64,000 nucleotides of DNA from Hypericum androsaemum (lineage: Eukaryota > Streptophyta > Magnoliopsida > Malpighiales > Hypericaceae). The translations under genes were made by a program, and so were the position numbers. Shown piece by piece: positions 1 through 11,285 of the stretch. The notes beneath the pieces were generated by a model. That model had not been told where the DNA came from, did not search any database, and saw nothing but the letters and a program-made list of their open reading frames with translations. How positions within the stretch are numbered: position 1 is the stretch's first letter; every line of letters starts with the position of its first letter. The DNA is taken from the NCBI GenBank assembly GCA_963995505.1, contig OZ023186.1, positions 7,679,070-7,743,069 on the forward strand, written 5' to 3'.

Positions 1-120
1 ATATTTCACTTGAATCATACCCACGAAAAAAATTCGTCATATTTTGAATTGATTTGAAGTATTCATTGTCTTCGAGATACTAGTAAGTTTGAGGAAAAAC
101 TTCTTTTAAGGAGGAAAGAA
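1..120 (+). mobile_element. Internal 3' end of TAATT-flanked LTR element, copy A
   Basis: These bases match 42,425-42,490 in copy B, just before the 3' LTR remnant there. They end in a purine-rich stretch (about 108-120) directly before the LTR, where a polypurine tract is expected. The rest of the element lies outside the window to the left. No coding sequence is visible. Confidence 0.6.
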
Positions 121-520
121 TGTCAAAATCATAAAATATCCTAGAATAATTGTGAAAATTTAAAGCTTCATTAGGTAATTTACTAAGAATTGATATGTAA
201 TAAATCACTATTTTGACCTAGGAATTAGGGTTACCCACACTTTATTTATAAATGAGTTTAGGCCATCTTTCTTTTGGGAGGCACAAAACTATTGAGAAGT
301 CCTCACGTCGTCTTGGATTTCTTAGAGTTAGTTCTTGAGCCGCGATGTCGGTTTTTTTGAGAAAGATTAGCGTGTCGAAAGGTAAGTCAATTTCTTTGTT
401 TATGACTTCCGTTAAATGCATGTCGATTATATATGAATATTTGATCCTTGTATTTTTATCGTTCCGCATGATTTGATCACTGGCTGCTTCTATGAATAAG
501 GTTTCTACGTGGACATGTTA

Positions 521-543
521 ATCTATCTATCTATCTATCTATC
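521..543. repeat. ATCT microsatellite
   Basis: About five ATCT units in the copy A LTR. The matching place in copy B (37,893-37,915) has only an imperfect version. Confidence 0.85.
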
Positions 544-1119
544 AATATAATATATGAATTTGGGTGGACGTGAACTGTTGGAATTCAGGAAACATGATGC
601 CCTAGTCTATTCCAGTAGCACATGTAATTAGGTATATGGATGGTATCGAAATTGAATGTCGATGTTGAAATTCAGTAAGGCAAGTGCATGGAAGGATACT
701 GTTCTCGCAAAAATAAAATATGATTAAGCTATGAATTAATCGCACCACGATTTAAGGAATAGATACGGTAAGTGGAATTCGTGTTGCCTCTAAATCAAGA
801 GTGTTAGGCTTCCTGAAATAACCATGTTTTAGATTCTAAACACATATGATTCAGGTTTGGATTCTGAACTAATCTGATATTCTAATTGTTTCTAAATTCA
901 GTTTGGTTCTGATTTTCTTATTGCTTGTGAATTCGATTGTGATTATGTTTTGCTTATAAATTCAATTCTGTCTGGATTCGATTATGAGTTTCGATGTGAA
1001 TATGGTACCTTTGTTCTGTTTTGACATGTAGGATTATTTTCACACCTTTTTGGGCCCTATAGTTTATACACATTGTTCCAAAGAGGCTACCGGGTAACCC
1101 TAGGTGTGTGTAATCAAAT

Positions 1120-1133
1120 GAATAGGGAGTGTA
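1120..1133. repeat. Left target-site duplication of the LINE
   Basis: gaatagggagtgta, repeated with one mismatch at 2,741-2,754. Confidence 0.85.
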
Positions 1134-2740
1134 GCTATCTCTTCAAAGGCGGCCTACGAGCATCTGCGCCCCTCTTTTCCAGTGGTCAGATGGGGGGTTT
1201 GGATCTGGGCCGATTTTATTCCCCCTCGTCGCACCATGTTGCTTTGGCGGGCCATTCATGGCTGTTTGCCCACGGTAGAGGCTCTTCGCTGCAAAGGGTT
1301 CACTGGTCCTTCAATATGTTTCCTATGTTCTGCAGCTCAGGAAAGTCTGGATCATTTGTTGGTGCAATGCAGCTACGCAAGGTCGCTCTGGCAGAAAATT
1401 TTTGATATTTTTGGTGTCCGCTGGTCGGCTTTTGCTAGTTTGAATGAGCTTATGGTTCAGGCAATGCAGTTTGTTTTCAGCCCCCAGGTGCTTGCCTTAT
1501 GGAGGGTTGCGGTGGTCTCGACCGCTTGGGCCATCTGGATTGAACGAAACCAGCGCATATTCGACGGGGCAATCAAGACTTTGGAGGCTTTATTTATAGT
1601 TGTTCGTAATCTGGTGGCTGAGACGGAGGTTCTTGAGGTTGGCCACGCTTATGATTCGCCAGAGGATCACAGAATTGTGGAGTCTTTTTGGGTGTCTTGG
1701 CGCCCTAGTCGTGCACCGGTCATCAAGGAGGTTTTTTGGCATTGTCCGCCCCCTGGGTGGATGAAGTGTAATACGGATGGGAGTACGGAGGGGGCTCCTG
1801 GTGAATCAACAGCGGCGGGGCTCTTTAGGAATCATCAAGGCTTTGTCCTGGGCTGCTTTGTAAGTCAATTGGGGATTGGTTTTGCTTTCGAAGCTGAGTT
1901 GGTGGTGGCTTTCTTCGCGGTAGAGATCGCCTTTGACAAGGGGTGGCGGCAGTTGTGGTTGGAGATGGACTCTACATTTGTGTTTTGGCTTTTTCAGTCT
2001 CGCAGGATGGATGTGCCTTGGTGTTTCCGGAATCGCTGGCTCTGGGTGCTTGACAGGCTTCGTTCGATGACTTTTCAGGTCTCCCACATCTACAGGGAAG
2101 GCAATTCCGCTGCGGATGCATTGACCAAGTTGCAGGCAGAGGGCTTCTGGCCGAACATGCCGGATACACTCCTGAGGCACGTTGGGCGGGATCTGTCCGA
2201 GATGCCTTTCTATCGGTTCGTGCGGTCATGAATACTGATGCTTTTTGTTTCTATTTCTCTACCTCTCTTGTAATAGGTCTTTGTAGTATTAACGGGTTTT
2301 TGGTGCTCTTTTTCCCTGTCGTGTGACGACGGTAGGGTTTTTTACAGAGGCCCCCTGTTGCAACCGTTCACTATAGGTGTTCGAGTTCCCTCCTCGTGGT
2401 GGATGGGTGGTTGGTCCCTTGCAGGGGTAATCGCGAGGCTAGGTTTTTATCTTCCCTATTTTTTGGGCTGTTGTCTGATTGCAGGGCCCTTAGACTTCCG
2501 ATTTGTGGGTACAGCTGAGGTAGTTGATAGGCGACGTCTTTCTAGCTTATTGGTTGGGATCGTCACTCCGACTGCCCGTTTTGTGGGTTTCAGCGGAGTA
2601 GGACTTAGAGTTTTGCGGGTTCTCTCTGGATCTGTTGGTCCATGGGCCCCAACCCCTGCTTAGGGGTAGGTCGTAGGTGTTTGTCTCGCTGTGTACTTTT
2701 TTCTTTTATTTATGTGATTCTCTTTTCCCGCCAAAAAAAA
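1134..2740 (+). mobile_element. 5'-truncated L1-type LINE
   Basis: The insertion lies between two copies of a 14-bp sequence, gaatagggagtgta at 1,120-1,133 and ggatagggagtgta at 2,741-2,754. Copy B has that sequence once, uninterrupted (about 39,209-39,222), so the target-site duplication is confirmed by an empty allele. The element ends in a short A run (2,733-2,740). It keeps only the C-terminal part of ORF2 and a 3' UTR of about 500 bp. A second 3' UTR of the same family is at 22,787-23,272. Confidence 0.9.
1182..2231 (+). pseudogene. LINE ORF2 C-terminus: zf-RVT and RNase H
   Basis: This is an open frame of 349 codons from the 3' part of a plant L1 ORF2. Residues about 18-70 form the zinc-binding reverse-transcriptase region: LLWRAIHGCLPTVEALRC, then CFLC, then DHLLVQCSYARSLW with its spaced Cys/His. 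Residues about 190-330 are an RNase H domain with all four acidic positions visible: D in CNTDGS, E in AFEAELV, D in LEMDST and D in NSAADAL. The endonuclease and the reverse-transcriptase core are missing because the copy is 5'-truncated. The first ATG is only the first in the frame, not a native start. It cannot make an active enzyme, but the frame has no internal stop, which suggests a young insertion. Confidence 0.88.
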
Positions 2741-2754
2741 GGATAGGGAGTGTA
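2741..2754. repeat. Right target-site duplication of the LINE
   Basis: ggatagggagtgta, directly after the A tail of the LINE. It equals the uninterrupted site in copy B. Confidence 0.85.
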
Positions 2755-3351
2755 AAAATTATTTGGGCTCGTGGAGCGGATACTCTTCTATCTTCTGAGT
2801 CCGCAAAGCGGGAACAGAAGGGTATTTATCTGTGCCCCACAAGAATCCCGTCATAGTTCTGTTAGGCTCCAAAGTCCTATTCTGTTAGATGGCTAAGTTA
2901 GATGGCTAAGTGACCTCTGTTTCTGCTCTGGAAAACTTGTCAGTTATACGTGATTTCTGTTCTATGTGAATGCATCTTTATTTGAATGATCATTGTTGGA
3001 AATATTTAATATATGAATTGTTATATTGTTTGAGATATGATCTCCTATATGATTTTTTATGTGCTTGAATGTGTGTTATCTGTGTCATCGGCTTATTGAA
3101 TTGCGTATCCTTATTAATGTATGCTGTGTGTTTCAGATACTAAGGGACGATTTGGGAGTGAGAACTAGGAATAGGCTCATGTCTTGCATGGCACGACACT
3201 CATTTTTGTCAATTAGAACGAGAATTTCTATTTACCATTGAGTATGTAACCTTAAGTATATATGTCTTATAACATACTTTGAAAAGTAATTAACCCTTAC
3301 AAAAAACTCTCTCTCTGTAGTGGTTGGCATGCCTATTTCCGGAGCATGACA

Positions 3352-3552
3352 TAATTGTAGAAGCTTATCAGAGAAGGCTACAATCATTAGATTATTTAAT
3401 CAAGAGTTTTGTTTATTCGATAATCCGTTGTCAAATATAGATACCAATAGACATTAAAAAAAAATCAAGCGACAACGCCATCACTTGAAATAACTAGAAA
3501 AGAGTTATTCATCTCCACCCGCCACCCCCCCCCCCCCCCCCCCCAAAAAAAA
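3352..3552. other. Shared flank, then C20 and A8 tracts at the insertion junction
   Basis: 3,352-3,515 is shared with 42,696-42,855 in copy B. Copy A departs from copy B after aactagaaaagagttatt. A 20-base C run (3,525-3,544) and an 8-base A run (3,545-3,552) mark the left border of the composite insertion. No coding sequence is seen. Confidence 0.7.
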
Positions 3553-4714
3553 TTATTTCCCTCTCTCTTAGTTGGAGCTATTTCCTAGGGCTTTTAGTGA
3601 CCTTCCTCTTCCCTTTTTCCTTCAGGCTGCCTCCTCCCTCAACCTCCGTATGTCGCCCTTCCCCTCCTTGCGTCAACATCGCCTTAGTCCGCAGCTCTCC
3701 GTCGATCCACGTCCACCGTCGCCTTCGTCTGCAGCTCTCCGTCGATCCACGTCCACCGTCGCCTTCGTCTGCAGCTCTCCGTCGATCCACCTCCTCTATC
3801 CATCCACCTCCTCCTCAACCATCGTTGTCACCGTCTCTGTTGTCCCAGCTCTTATCACCATCGATCCACCTCCACTGTCGATCTACCTCCACCGTTGATC
3901 CACTTCCACCGTCATTTCCACCATCACCATCGTCAATTTCAGTACCGTCATTGTCACCGTTGTTGTCCCAGCTCGCCTCTACCGTCGATCCACCTCCTTC
4001 GCTGTCGACTTCGATCCACTACCACCGTCATCACCGAGGCCTGCTCCCTCATCGTCGGGTCAAAACAGCTGACAGTGTGGTTGCTTTCCTCGCTATCCCC
4101 CGTATTCCTCACCATCCACATGCTAGTTAGGGTTCCTATTAGGCCCTTTTGGGGCCGCCAATGGTCCGGTGGTGCAGTTACAGTCGATCTCCCCTCGGCT
4201 GTTGTTGGTTGTATTTTTAATTGTATGTTGTTGTTGTTCGCCGATCACTAGTGTTGGTTGCTTCGGCTTGCTTTATCTCTCTTTTTTTTCTTTGGTTTCA
4301 ACTTATTTTTTCTGGTTCTTTTGTCTATTATTTTAGCCCCCGAGCCACCTCTATTTAGTGGCCTCGTTGGGTTCTGGCTGTGCTTTATCTACGTATACTT
4401 TTGCTTGCATCGATCTTTGCTTGACGCGAGATCCGTTCGGTACTCGAAACCTTGCATGTTGGTGCAGGTAGATAGCCTTTGCTTGATTGGATTTATTCAA
4501 TATTGTCATTCATTTGCGTGCATGTTGTATGCATTTAAATGCCCACGAGTTTGTGTCTATGACGTGACCTTGTGGTTATTAGGCGTAGCTTGTCTCGGCA
4601 GGTTTTGCCTTGGACGATTTACTCTTGTAGCATTTTGTCCACCCTTCGCCTTCACCCATGCCTCTCTGTCTTTGACAGGCTTGGATTCGTGTTCTGTTCC
4701 AGCTCCTTCGTTCT
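3553..4714 (+). mobile_element. Family X non-autonomous retroelement X1, 5' part
   Basis: This element is split by the Ty3 insertion. Its last 75 bases are at 19,615-19,690 and end in the family's 3' signature (ttttaatata, gcgccac, then A10). The 5' part is CT-rich with TTGGAGC and CTAGGGCTTTT, as at the 5' end of X2. The 4,330-4,560 block (CCCGAGCCACC, TTTAGTGGCC, GCATTTAAATGCCC) aligns with 35,790-36,005 in X3. Long Ser/Pro/His-rich frames here are low-complexity readings of CT repeats and I do not treat them as genes. No clear target-site duplication remains for X1. Confidence 0.7.
3691..3789. repeat. 40-bp tandem repeat in X1
   Basis: A 40-bp unit starting gcagctctccgtcgatccac occurs at 3,691-3,730 and 3,731-3,770, with a partial third copy to 3,789. 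CCACC/GTCGATCC motifs continue irregularly to about 4,030. Confidence 0.85.
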
Positions 4715-5762
4715 TGTTGGAGCACAAAATTAATGTCCCGGAGTGATTACGATCTATCTCCGGATGTGCGAGAATTGGCTCGGGCTCGTCGGTACGAGGA
4801 GCCCGGGCGAGAGGCTCCTCTCACCCACGTAGGCGAGTCCGAGCGAGGGCTCTTCTCGCTCACATTGGTGAACCGGGCGAGAGGCTCCTCTCGCCCACGA
4901 AGGCGAGATCGAGCGAGAGATTCTTCTCGCTCACATTGGTGAGCCCAGACGAAAGGCTCCTCTCACCCACATAGCCGAGTCCGATCGAGAAACTTGTCTC
5001 ACTCACATAGGCGAGAGGTCGCGTGGTGAAAGGCCGAGTGGCGAGAGGTCGAGTGAGAGGCCTACGGCGGGAGGCCGAGCGAGAAGCCTAAGGCGGGAAG
5101 CCGAGCGAGAAACCTAAGGCGGGAAGCCTAAGATGAGAAGACGAGCAAGGAGCCTAAGGCGAGAAGCCGAGCGAGAAGCCGTTAGCTTAAGCCCATTTCA
5201 GGATTCACTTTGGGCCTGACGAGATATCTGTCTTGGGCGATGACGGACTTGAGTCAAGATTTGGCGTGGTAGATTCGAGAAGGTCAAGACGATCTATATT
5301 TTCCTAACTTGAGCCGAAATTTTCAATATTTGGCAAGACTTAGTAAGTTCCTCTTTAGGCCGCGATTGCTTGGTCGTCACATTTTGAAAGCTTACTTAAA
5401 TGAAGACGGCTTGTACTTAGCTCAGAGGATTCCGTCATATTAGGAACAAATAACTTGAGGCGGATCTCTCAGGATTGAGACTTGGAGTCGAAGGTCTAGG
5501 AGGCGGTTTAGAATTTCCTATTCTGAAGGCGCGGAGGTTAGGTCAAGGCACTCTATATAAGGAGGGCTCGGGCGAGACTACAGACATCAACAACACAACA
5601 CAACACACAAACTGCTTTACTTATCATTATCATTGTTGCTTTTCCTTTCCTTAGTCCGTAGTCCGTAGTTCATAGCTTAGCCTAGCCTAGCATAGTTAGA
5701 CCGACCTTGGGACGACCACTCCAGATCCGTCTCAGGTTACTTGTTCACTTATTCCAGCAACA
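4715..5762 (+). repeat. 5' LTR of the Ty3 element
   Basis: It runs from TGTTGGAGCACAA to CCAGCAACA. About 4,790-5,180 is GC-rich and made of degenerate repeats of GAGAGGCTCCTCTCGCCCAC and GCGAGAAGCCTAAGGCG units. A TATA box (ctatataagg, about 5,552) stands before the presumed RNA start. Compared with the 3' LTR it lacks a block of roughly 105 bp (present at about 18,918-19,022) and a shorter segment near 5,388, so the LTRs have diverged by deletion as well as substitution. Confidence 0.95.
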
Positions 5763-5767
5763 TATTT

Positions 5768-5786
5768 TTGGCACACTCGGTGGGAC
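5768..5786 (+). promoter_or_regulatory. Primer-binding-like site
   Basis: TTGGCACACTCGGTGGGAC lies six bases after the 5' LTR, where reverse transcription would be primed by a tRNA. I cannot name the tRNA from memory with confidence. Confidence 0.55.
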
Positions 5787-5830
5787 TAAGGAGGGCGTCT
5801 GAGAAGGCGGTATACTCTCGTTCAATCAAT

Positions 5831-7199
5831 ATGTCAAAGAACGTTGCCCCGCAAGCCAAGTCCAAGGAGGCGGCATCACTCATCTCTCAACCACCCATTG
5901 GAAGGAATCAATCCAAAGGCGTCATCATCAGAGATACGCCACCACCTCTTCAACCACTTGCTGGGAGAAATCCATCTGACGGCGTCATCATCTGAGATCC
6001 ACCACCATTTTCTCAATATGTCGTTGGGGGGAACACATCCAACACGGTTCATTACAACGAGCCGGCCTTGTCTAATGTCCATCCAAGCAATGGAAAGAGC
6101 CTATCCAACCAGACCTCCCACGAGGATCCAGCCCTTCCTGTTACCCAAGCGACTGCCAGAAAGAACAACACCAACTCGGTTCCTTCTAAGGAGATGGTCG
6201 ATCAAACTTTCGTCACAGAGGAGAGGTTTGACTCCTTCACAACCCGCATTGATAAGAGGATGAAAGATAAGCAATTGGACGCGTGTTTCAATTCATGCGC
6301 AAAAAAGATAGTGAACATGCTAACGAGCGCATGCAGCGTGCAAACCCGGAACCAAGGACGGCAGAAGTTCAATACCAGGGGATTGGTGGAACTACCTGAT
6401 CAACTATACCTGTTCACCAGCAAGTTGAGCAATGAGGGTTCGGCTTTCCCCAGGGTAATTTTGCCCAAATGGCACCGGGAATGTTTGGTCTCAACTTTCA
6501 AAACGGAGTCCCTGTAACTCCGGCCATGGGAATGCAAGGAGTTAATTACTCAGGTTATCACGAGTCGGCCCCTACTCAGGATCGACCATACCCATCCGGG
6601 ATAGCAATCGACCATAGCTTTGGAGGCGTTCGGACAGATCCTTTGTTCGATCCGAGGGGCCCTAATCCTATGCCAATCCCTCAAGTCATGTACCACAATC
6701 TGACTCCTCCGGGCATGCATCACTGTATGCTGACATTTCAGAGCGTGTATCACCCTCCGGCTTTTCAAGGAGTGTATAACATCCCTTGCCATCCCCTCAA
6801 GTTGCACACCAGAATTTGGCCTATCAGACAACACACCAGGCCCATGTGGCAACGCCTCAGGTTGTACACATCAACCCTACTCCAACTCCTCAGGTCAGAC
6901 GCCGAGGACGAGTGGAACTAGACGAGGAAGACATGCCATAACCCGTCAATCGCCAACTAGCCTTTGGTGCTGCACAGTCCAGGCCAAACCGATGACAGCC
7001 CCTACCTGAGGAGCGCAAAGATTTGAGCCCACGACGATATCCTCAAGAGCAACCGGCAGTCGGATTCAACTAAGATGTCCAACATGAAGGGGAGAGAGAT
7101 CGCCACAGGGAGTACATGGCCGAGTTATTAAGAGATATGGGAGTCGAGACAAGGAATGCCCCTCGTCCCAGGTTCGTCAAGCCTTACTCGACAAACCTT
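5831..7199 (+). pseudogene. gag N-terminal region, broken
   Basis: The first plausible start is the ATG at 5,831 (MSKNVAPQAKSKEAA), about 70 bp after the LTR. The frame shifts several times: open stretches at 5,741-5,995, 6,068-6,517 and 6,469-6,921 cover successive parts. The predicted product is hydrophilic and Gln/Pro-rich, as is usual before the capsid domain in Tat gag. I see no motif that would make it anything but gag. Confidence 0.6.
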
Positions 7200-8330
7200 G
7201 ATCAATACCCTTTCCCACAGTGATATCGAGTTCCAGAGTTCCCTAATTTTTTGAGCGAGGAGAACCAGTCGACGGTGGAACACATTGCTCGCTTCGTCAT
7301 ATAATGTGGGGAGACCTCAATCCATGGGGCATGGCTTCTACGCCAATTCCCTATGACTTTGACCAAGACGGCCTTCGCTTGGTATATTAGACTACCACAG
7401 GGTTCGGTGCGTGATTGGCCTGACATGGAACAAAAGTTTCATGACCAATTCAATAGAGCTGAGCCAACAATAACCATATCGGATTTTTCCCATATGCAAC
7501 AACTCGAAGGCGAGTCCATGGAAAAGTTCATAATACGTTTCCAGAAGGAAAAGAGCAAATGTCCAAACAATTTGTCAGAGTTCGATCTTGCCGCTCTGGC
7601 CATGCAAGGGCTTACCTTCCGCCTTCAGAAGAAACTTAGAGTCGGGAGGTTCCGGGACCTCTCCGAGTTGGCACAAAAGGCCACCATGGCACAATAGCTA
7701 ATCTACGAGAAGGATAGAAGGGCTTCTTCCTCGAAAGGTACTTACCACTGCTATGATCCTATGCTTGAGATCGACCAACTTGATGGTGAACATGGTCTCG
7801 AGGAAGAGCAGATGGTTGAGAAGATGGTGGCTGAATTCAAGAAGGGCAAGCCATACAAGTGTGTGAGCTTGGTCCACAAAATGATGATGGTCCCCAATGA
7901 GTTCAACCATCTCAGGAACTTGCCACAACCGAGCAAGGGCTTCAATAAAGTCGGCCGATAATACTCGTTCGATGTTACAAAGGCCGAAGAGATTTTTGAC
8001 AATCTCCTCAAGAACGGTCAGATCGTGTTACCACCCGGGCACAAAATCCCCGATGAGAAGGAGCTGAAGGGGATGAAGTACTGCAAGTGGCATACGAGTA
8101 AGTCATAAAACACGGCCAATTGTGTGCTGTTCTACAACCAAGTGCAACAAGCTATCAAGGATAGGGGTTTGAGGTTTCCCAAAGAGCAACCCTCGGCACC
8201 CTTTGCCGTACCCATCAATATGGTGAGTATGGCAAGGGACCAGAATGAAGAGGAAGATCCCAAGCATACACGACGATTGCCCCCCAAAGACCTGAGAGAG
8301 AAACTCGGAGGGCATGGACGCCGATAACCT
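7200..8330 (+). pseudogene. gag capsid domain and Cys/His region
   Basis: 7,353-7,697 encodes a retrotransposon gag domain: TLTKTAFAWYIRLPQGSV, then the W and F of DMEQKFHDQFN, then MQQLEGESMEKFIIRFQ. This is the usual FxxxL...W..L...F...F layout of Ty3 gag. 8,070-8,210 holds a CKWHTSKS ... NCVLFYNQVQQAI pattern like the zinc-binding region of Tat gag, with an in-frame stop where the second His is expected. Stops at about 7,695 and 8,107 break the frame, so no full structural protein can be made. Confidence 0.8.
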
Positions 8331-8530
8331 TCTCAGGACTTGAGAGAAAAACTTGGGGGGCATGAACGCCAAGAACCTTCCCGGGACCTGAGCGAGAAAC
8401 TCAGGGGATATAGAAGCCAAGAACCCTCTCGAGACCTAAGGGACAGACTCGGGAGAGGTTGATGGCGAGAATACCACCGGGACCAGAGGAACGAGCTCGG
8501 GAGACACGGAAGGCAAAGGTCCCTTGAACG
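8286..8530 (+). repeat. 57-bp coding tandem repeat in gag
   Basis: About four degenerate units begin with GACCTGAGAGAGAAACTCGG or a variant (near 8,290, 8,337, 8,388 and 8,434). They encode a charged DLREKLGGHGRR-type repeat. An Arg/Glu-rich segment follows to about 9,080. Confidence 0.7.
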
Positions 8531-8558
8531 CGAAAGGCGAGAGCAGCCGAGTGAGTCC

Positions 8559-9836
8559 ATGAGGGAACTTAGGGCGCAACGGTTACTGCAGGAACTCAAT
8601 GAGACACTTGAAGGGAAAGAGCTTCCAAGAGACCTAGAGGAGAGACCCGAAAGGCAAGAACGACCGAGAAATATAAAGGAAAGACTCAGGGGGCAAAACG
8701 GACAGCTTTTCCACCCTCACATCAAGGTAGATCTCCGGGATGGCACTGAGCCACGGGAAGATGTGTTCCACCAATTAGGAGAAAAGAGGCATACAATGAG
8801 GCCACTTATGCCTGAACCCCTAACTCATACTCAAAGGAATCGTCTCAAAAGGAAGATTCAGGTCGAGAGGCAGGTTACTCGGGATCTGGAGAGAATGTTA
8901 GCCAAACGCAAGGATCGACTCAAAGAACATGAAGCTCTTCTAGCTCTTCCCGAAGTACCACACCGCGCAGCTTCTAGACAAAGCCGATCTATGGAGATAG
9001 ACACCCCAAGGCCCGACAAAGGGAAAGCGGACATGAGAGAGATCGATGACAAGGACCAGACGCCCATGAAAAGACTTTGGTGATAAAATGAACTTATCAA
9101 CATAAAGTCCGACAAGGGGAAGGCACCAATGAAGGGATTTAGTGGATCAAGGATGTCGGCAACACTCATCAAGATGAAGAGGCACATTAACTTTGGGGGA
9201 GAATGGGCACCAAATAAGATTTGGGTGCCGAAGGCAGAACGTGTGGTCCAGCCCAAAGATAACTCCTCACAAAAGGGGCGAACCAGTCCACACAAGGAAG
9301 TCGTGGTCGACCTAGGTGCGGGAGTGGCAAGGTTTGGATCCTTTGAGAAGTTGAGTCTCAACGACACCTCGAGTCAGAACAAGTAGCCAAGTCGGGGTGA
9401 TAGATCTAGTGAGGACAAGAAGGTCAGCGACCCCCCCCAAAGAAAAAACGGCCACGCATCTAACTTGCGTAATGGTCGGGGATTATGAGAAGTTGAGACT
9501 ACAAGGTCTCCCCAACCCTAATGAGGAAGGGTTGTTGGATTTAGATGACCTTATTGGGGATGGAGATGACCTCATGCATGGCGGCGACGACGACGAACCG
9601 CCAAGCCCTAGTAACGAGAGAGAGTACACGGCATGGCAGATGAGGCAGTTTGCTCGTGAAGATGAGATGGGCGAGAAGGTAGAGCTGGAAGATAGCACGA
9701 GTGAAGATGGCTTCAATGAGGATAATCAAGACTTGCCGATCAATATGGTCTTTACCCTCCCTACCGTGTTCGGACCGAAGGAGAACCAGCCCAGTTACCT
9801 AGAAGGGGACCTAATTGAAGGAGATCTCTGAGGGTA
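8559..9836 (+). pseudogene. gag-pol linker, Arg/Glu-rich then acidic
   Basis: Open stretches at 8,559-9,083, 9,129-9,386 and 9,397-9,831 are parts of one degenerate frame joining gag to protease. The first is rich in Arg and Glu (RELRAQRLLQELNETLEG), with coiled-coil character. The last is acidic (DLDDLIGDGDDLMHGGDDDE). No catalytic motif is recognised. Minus-strand frames over the same bases are shadows. Confidence 0.5.
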
Positions 9837-9855
9837 CGAGATTGGAGAGAAGTCT

Positions 9856-10206
9856 ATGGCGGTGCCCATAATTGAAGACTTCAGCAATATCATCACTATT
9901 GCAAAACCCACCACCAACATGTGTAGGCACCTCAAGCCGTTGTACATCATGGCTCACATCTTTGGAAAGTCGGTGGGAAGGATTCTCGTGGACAATGGAG
10001 CTACCGTCAATATCATTCCCCAATCACTACTCCGGAGGCTGAACAAAGAGAGGGAGCGGTTGATCCTGACTGACATGGTCATGATGGACTTTGCGGGAAA
10101 GAGCACACGACCACTCGGAATGCTTGCAGCCGAAGTCAGTATCGGTTCTGTGAGAAGGTAGGTTGCATTCTTTGTCATAGATGCGAAGACTTCCTACAAC
10201 TATCTT
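9856..10206 (+). pseudogene. Ty3 aspartic protease
   Basis: The active-site motif GRILVDNGATVNIIP is present (D-N-G-A-T in place of the more common D-S/T-G-A). Upstream is CRHLKPLYIMAHIFGKSVG and downstream MDFAGKSTRPLG, both usual for the Tat protease fold. A stop at 10,159-10,161 interrupts the frame, and the next stretch (VAFFVIDAKTSYNYLLGRDWIH) continues the domain. The C-terminal motif YNYLLGRDWIH is conserved in these elements. The enzyme would process the polyprotein but is broken here. Confidence 0.85.
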
Positions 10207-10523
10207 TTGGGGCGAGATTGGATCCATTTAGCGCAAGTCATCCTGTCTTCTCTTCATCAGTTACTCATCCAATGGAAGCCGGATGGCAAGGTAGAGTTGG
10301 TGGCTGCCGACCTCAATCCCTTTGCCTTGAGTACTAATCATGTGGAAGCGGCCTTTTATGATGGCTCCATAGTGCCGACGTCTATGGCATAGAGCAATGA
10401 AGATGGCCGTGTTGCTGGGATCGCACGCTCAGTCGAAAGGGAGGTTCCTTCTACCCAACGACCGATCACAGCTGTACTCGGGGGGCAACTGCTTAGGCTT
10501 GCCTTTTCGGAGTAATACCACCA

Positions 10524-11285
10524 TTGAAGAAATGGCAAGGCGGTTGGAGGTCTACGCCTTGTAACAATGTGAAGCGGACGAGTACATCTTTGAGGACGAC
10601 GGCCAAGACCCCCTGGGAACTACTAAGGATGATCGATCTTCACCTGGCGCCAACTAAGCTTGATGACACCAAGGCAGAGGTGAAGGATCCATTGAAGGAG
10701 ATAATCCTTCAATCGGAGAAAGGAGGCCGGCCCGTGTTCATCAGTGAGCGGCTTCTTGAAGACTTCGAGAAGGACCTGGTCGAGCTACTGACGGAGTACC
10801 AAGATTATTTTGCTTGGGACTATGACGAGATGCCAGGCCTGGATAGATCCCGCATAGAGCATCGACTCCCTATAAGATCGGGTTTTCGGCCTTACCAGCA
10901 GCCGATGAGGAGGATGATGCCGAAAGTAGTAGAGAAAGTCAAGCTAGAGATAGATATGCCCTTTGGACTCAAGAACGCCGGAGCTACTTACCAAAAGGGG
11001 ATGCACATGATCTTTCCGGACTTCATCGGCAAATTTATGGAGGTATACATCGACGATGTGGTGGTCAAGTCCCATGATCACGTCCAACACTTGAAGCACT
11101 TGCGGGCATCGTTTGAGAGGATGCTGAAACACCAGCTTAAGATGAACTTGTTAAAGTGTGCGTTCGGAGTGTCCGCGGGGAACTTCTTGGGTTTTCTTAT
11201 CCACAAGAGGGGCATCGAGATCGATGAGAACAAGATCAAGGCGATTCAACAAGCCCAACCTCCTCGAAACAAGAAGGAGCTGTAA
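10524..11285 (+). pseudogene. Reverse transcriptase with core deletion
   Basis: The N-terminal part (AWDYDEMPGLDRSRIEHRLP, MPKVVEKVKLEID) joins directly near 10,957 to MPFGLKNAGATYQKGMH. The segment normally between them, with the first catalytic Asp and the YPMP/YSGYNQI motifs (roughly 80 residues in the family), is absent. The deletion keeps the frame. The second catalytic motif YIDDVVVKS is intact, followed by LGFLIHKRGIEID. With half the palm missing, the enzyme cannot work. The frame ends at a stop (11,283-11,285), then resumes in RNase H. Confidence 0.9.

Larger units (their letters stand above)
121..3351 (+). mobile_element. 3' LTR of TAATT element, copy A, split by a LINE
   Basis: The LTR starts with TGTCAAAATC at 121 and ends with TGACA at 3,351. 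TAATT follows at 3,352-3,356, the same five bases that flank the copy B element. Without the LINE at 1,134-2,740 it is about 1.6 kb. It aligns with the 5' LTR of copy B (37,488-39,818) in blocks: 121-540 with 37,488-37,925, 840-1,133 with 38,925-39,218, and 2,741-3,351 with 39,205-39,818. No gene is seen in it. Because the insertion point is the same in both copies, the element is older than the segmental duplication. Confidence 0.75.

Noticed and set aside
1806..2229. Minus-strand frames opposite the LINE RNase H
   Set aside because: They are complements of a clear RNase H coding frame.
3572..4130. Long Ser/Pro/His-rich frames on the plus strand
   Set aside because: All three frames are open only because of CT-rich tandem repeats; they lie in a family X 5' region and have no family resemblance.
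4790..5180. Regularly spaced GC-rich repeats resembling a CRISPR array
   Set aside because: Units touch or vary, spacers are not unique, the repeats occur in both LTRs of a Ty3 element, and this is a plant genome.
8858..9367. 169-codon minus-strand frame opposite the gag linker
   Set aside because: It is the complement of the charged gag linker, with no splice sites or domain, so a shadow.
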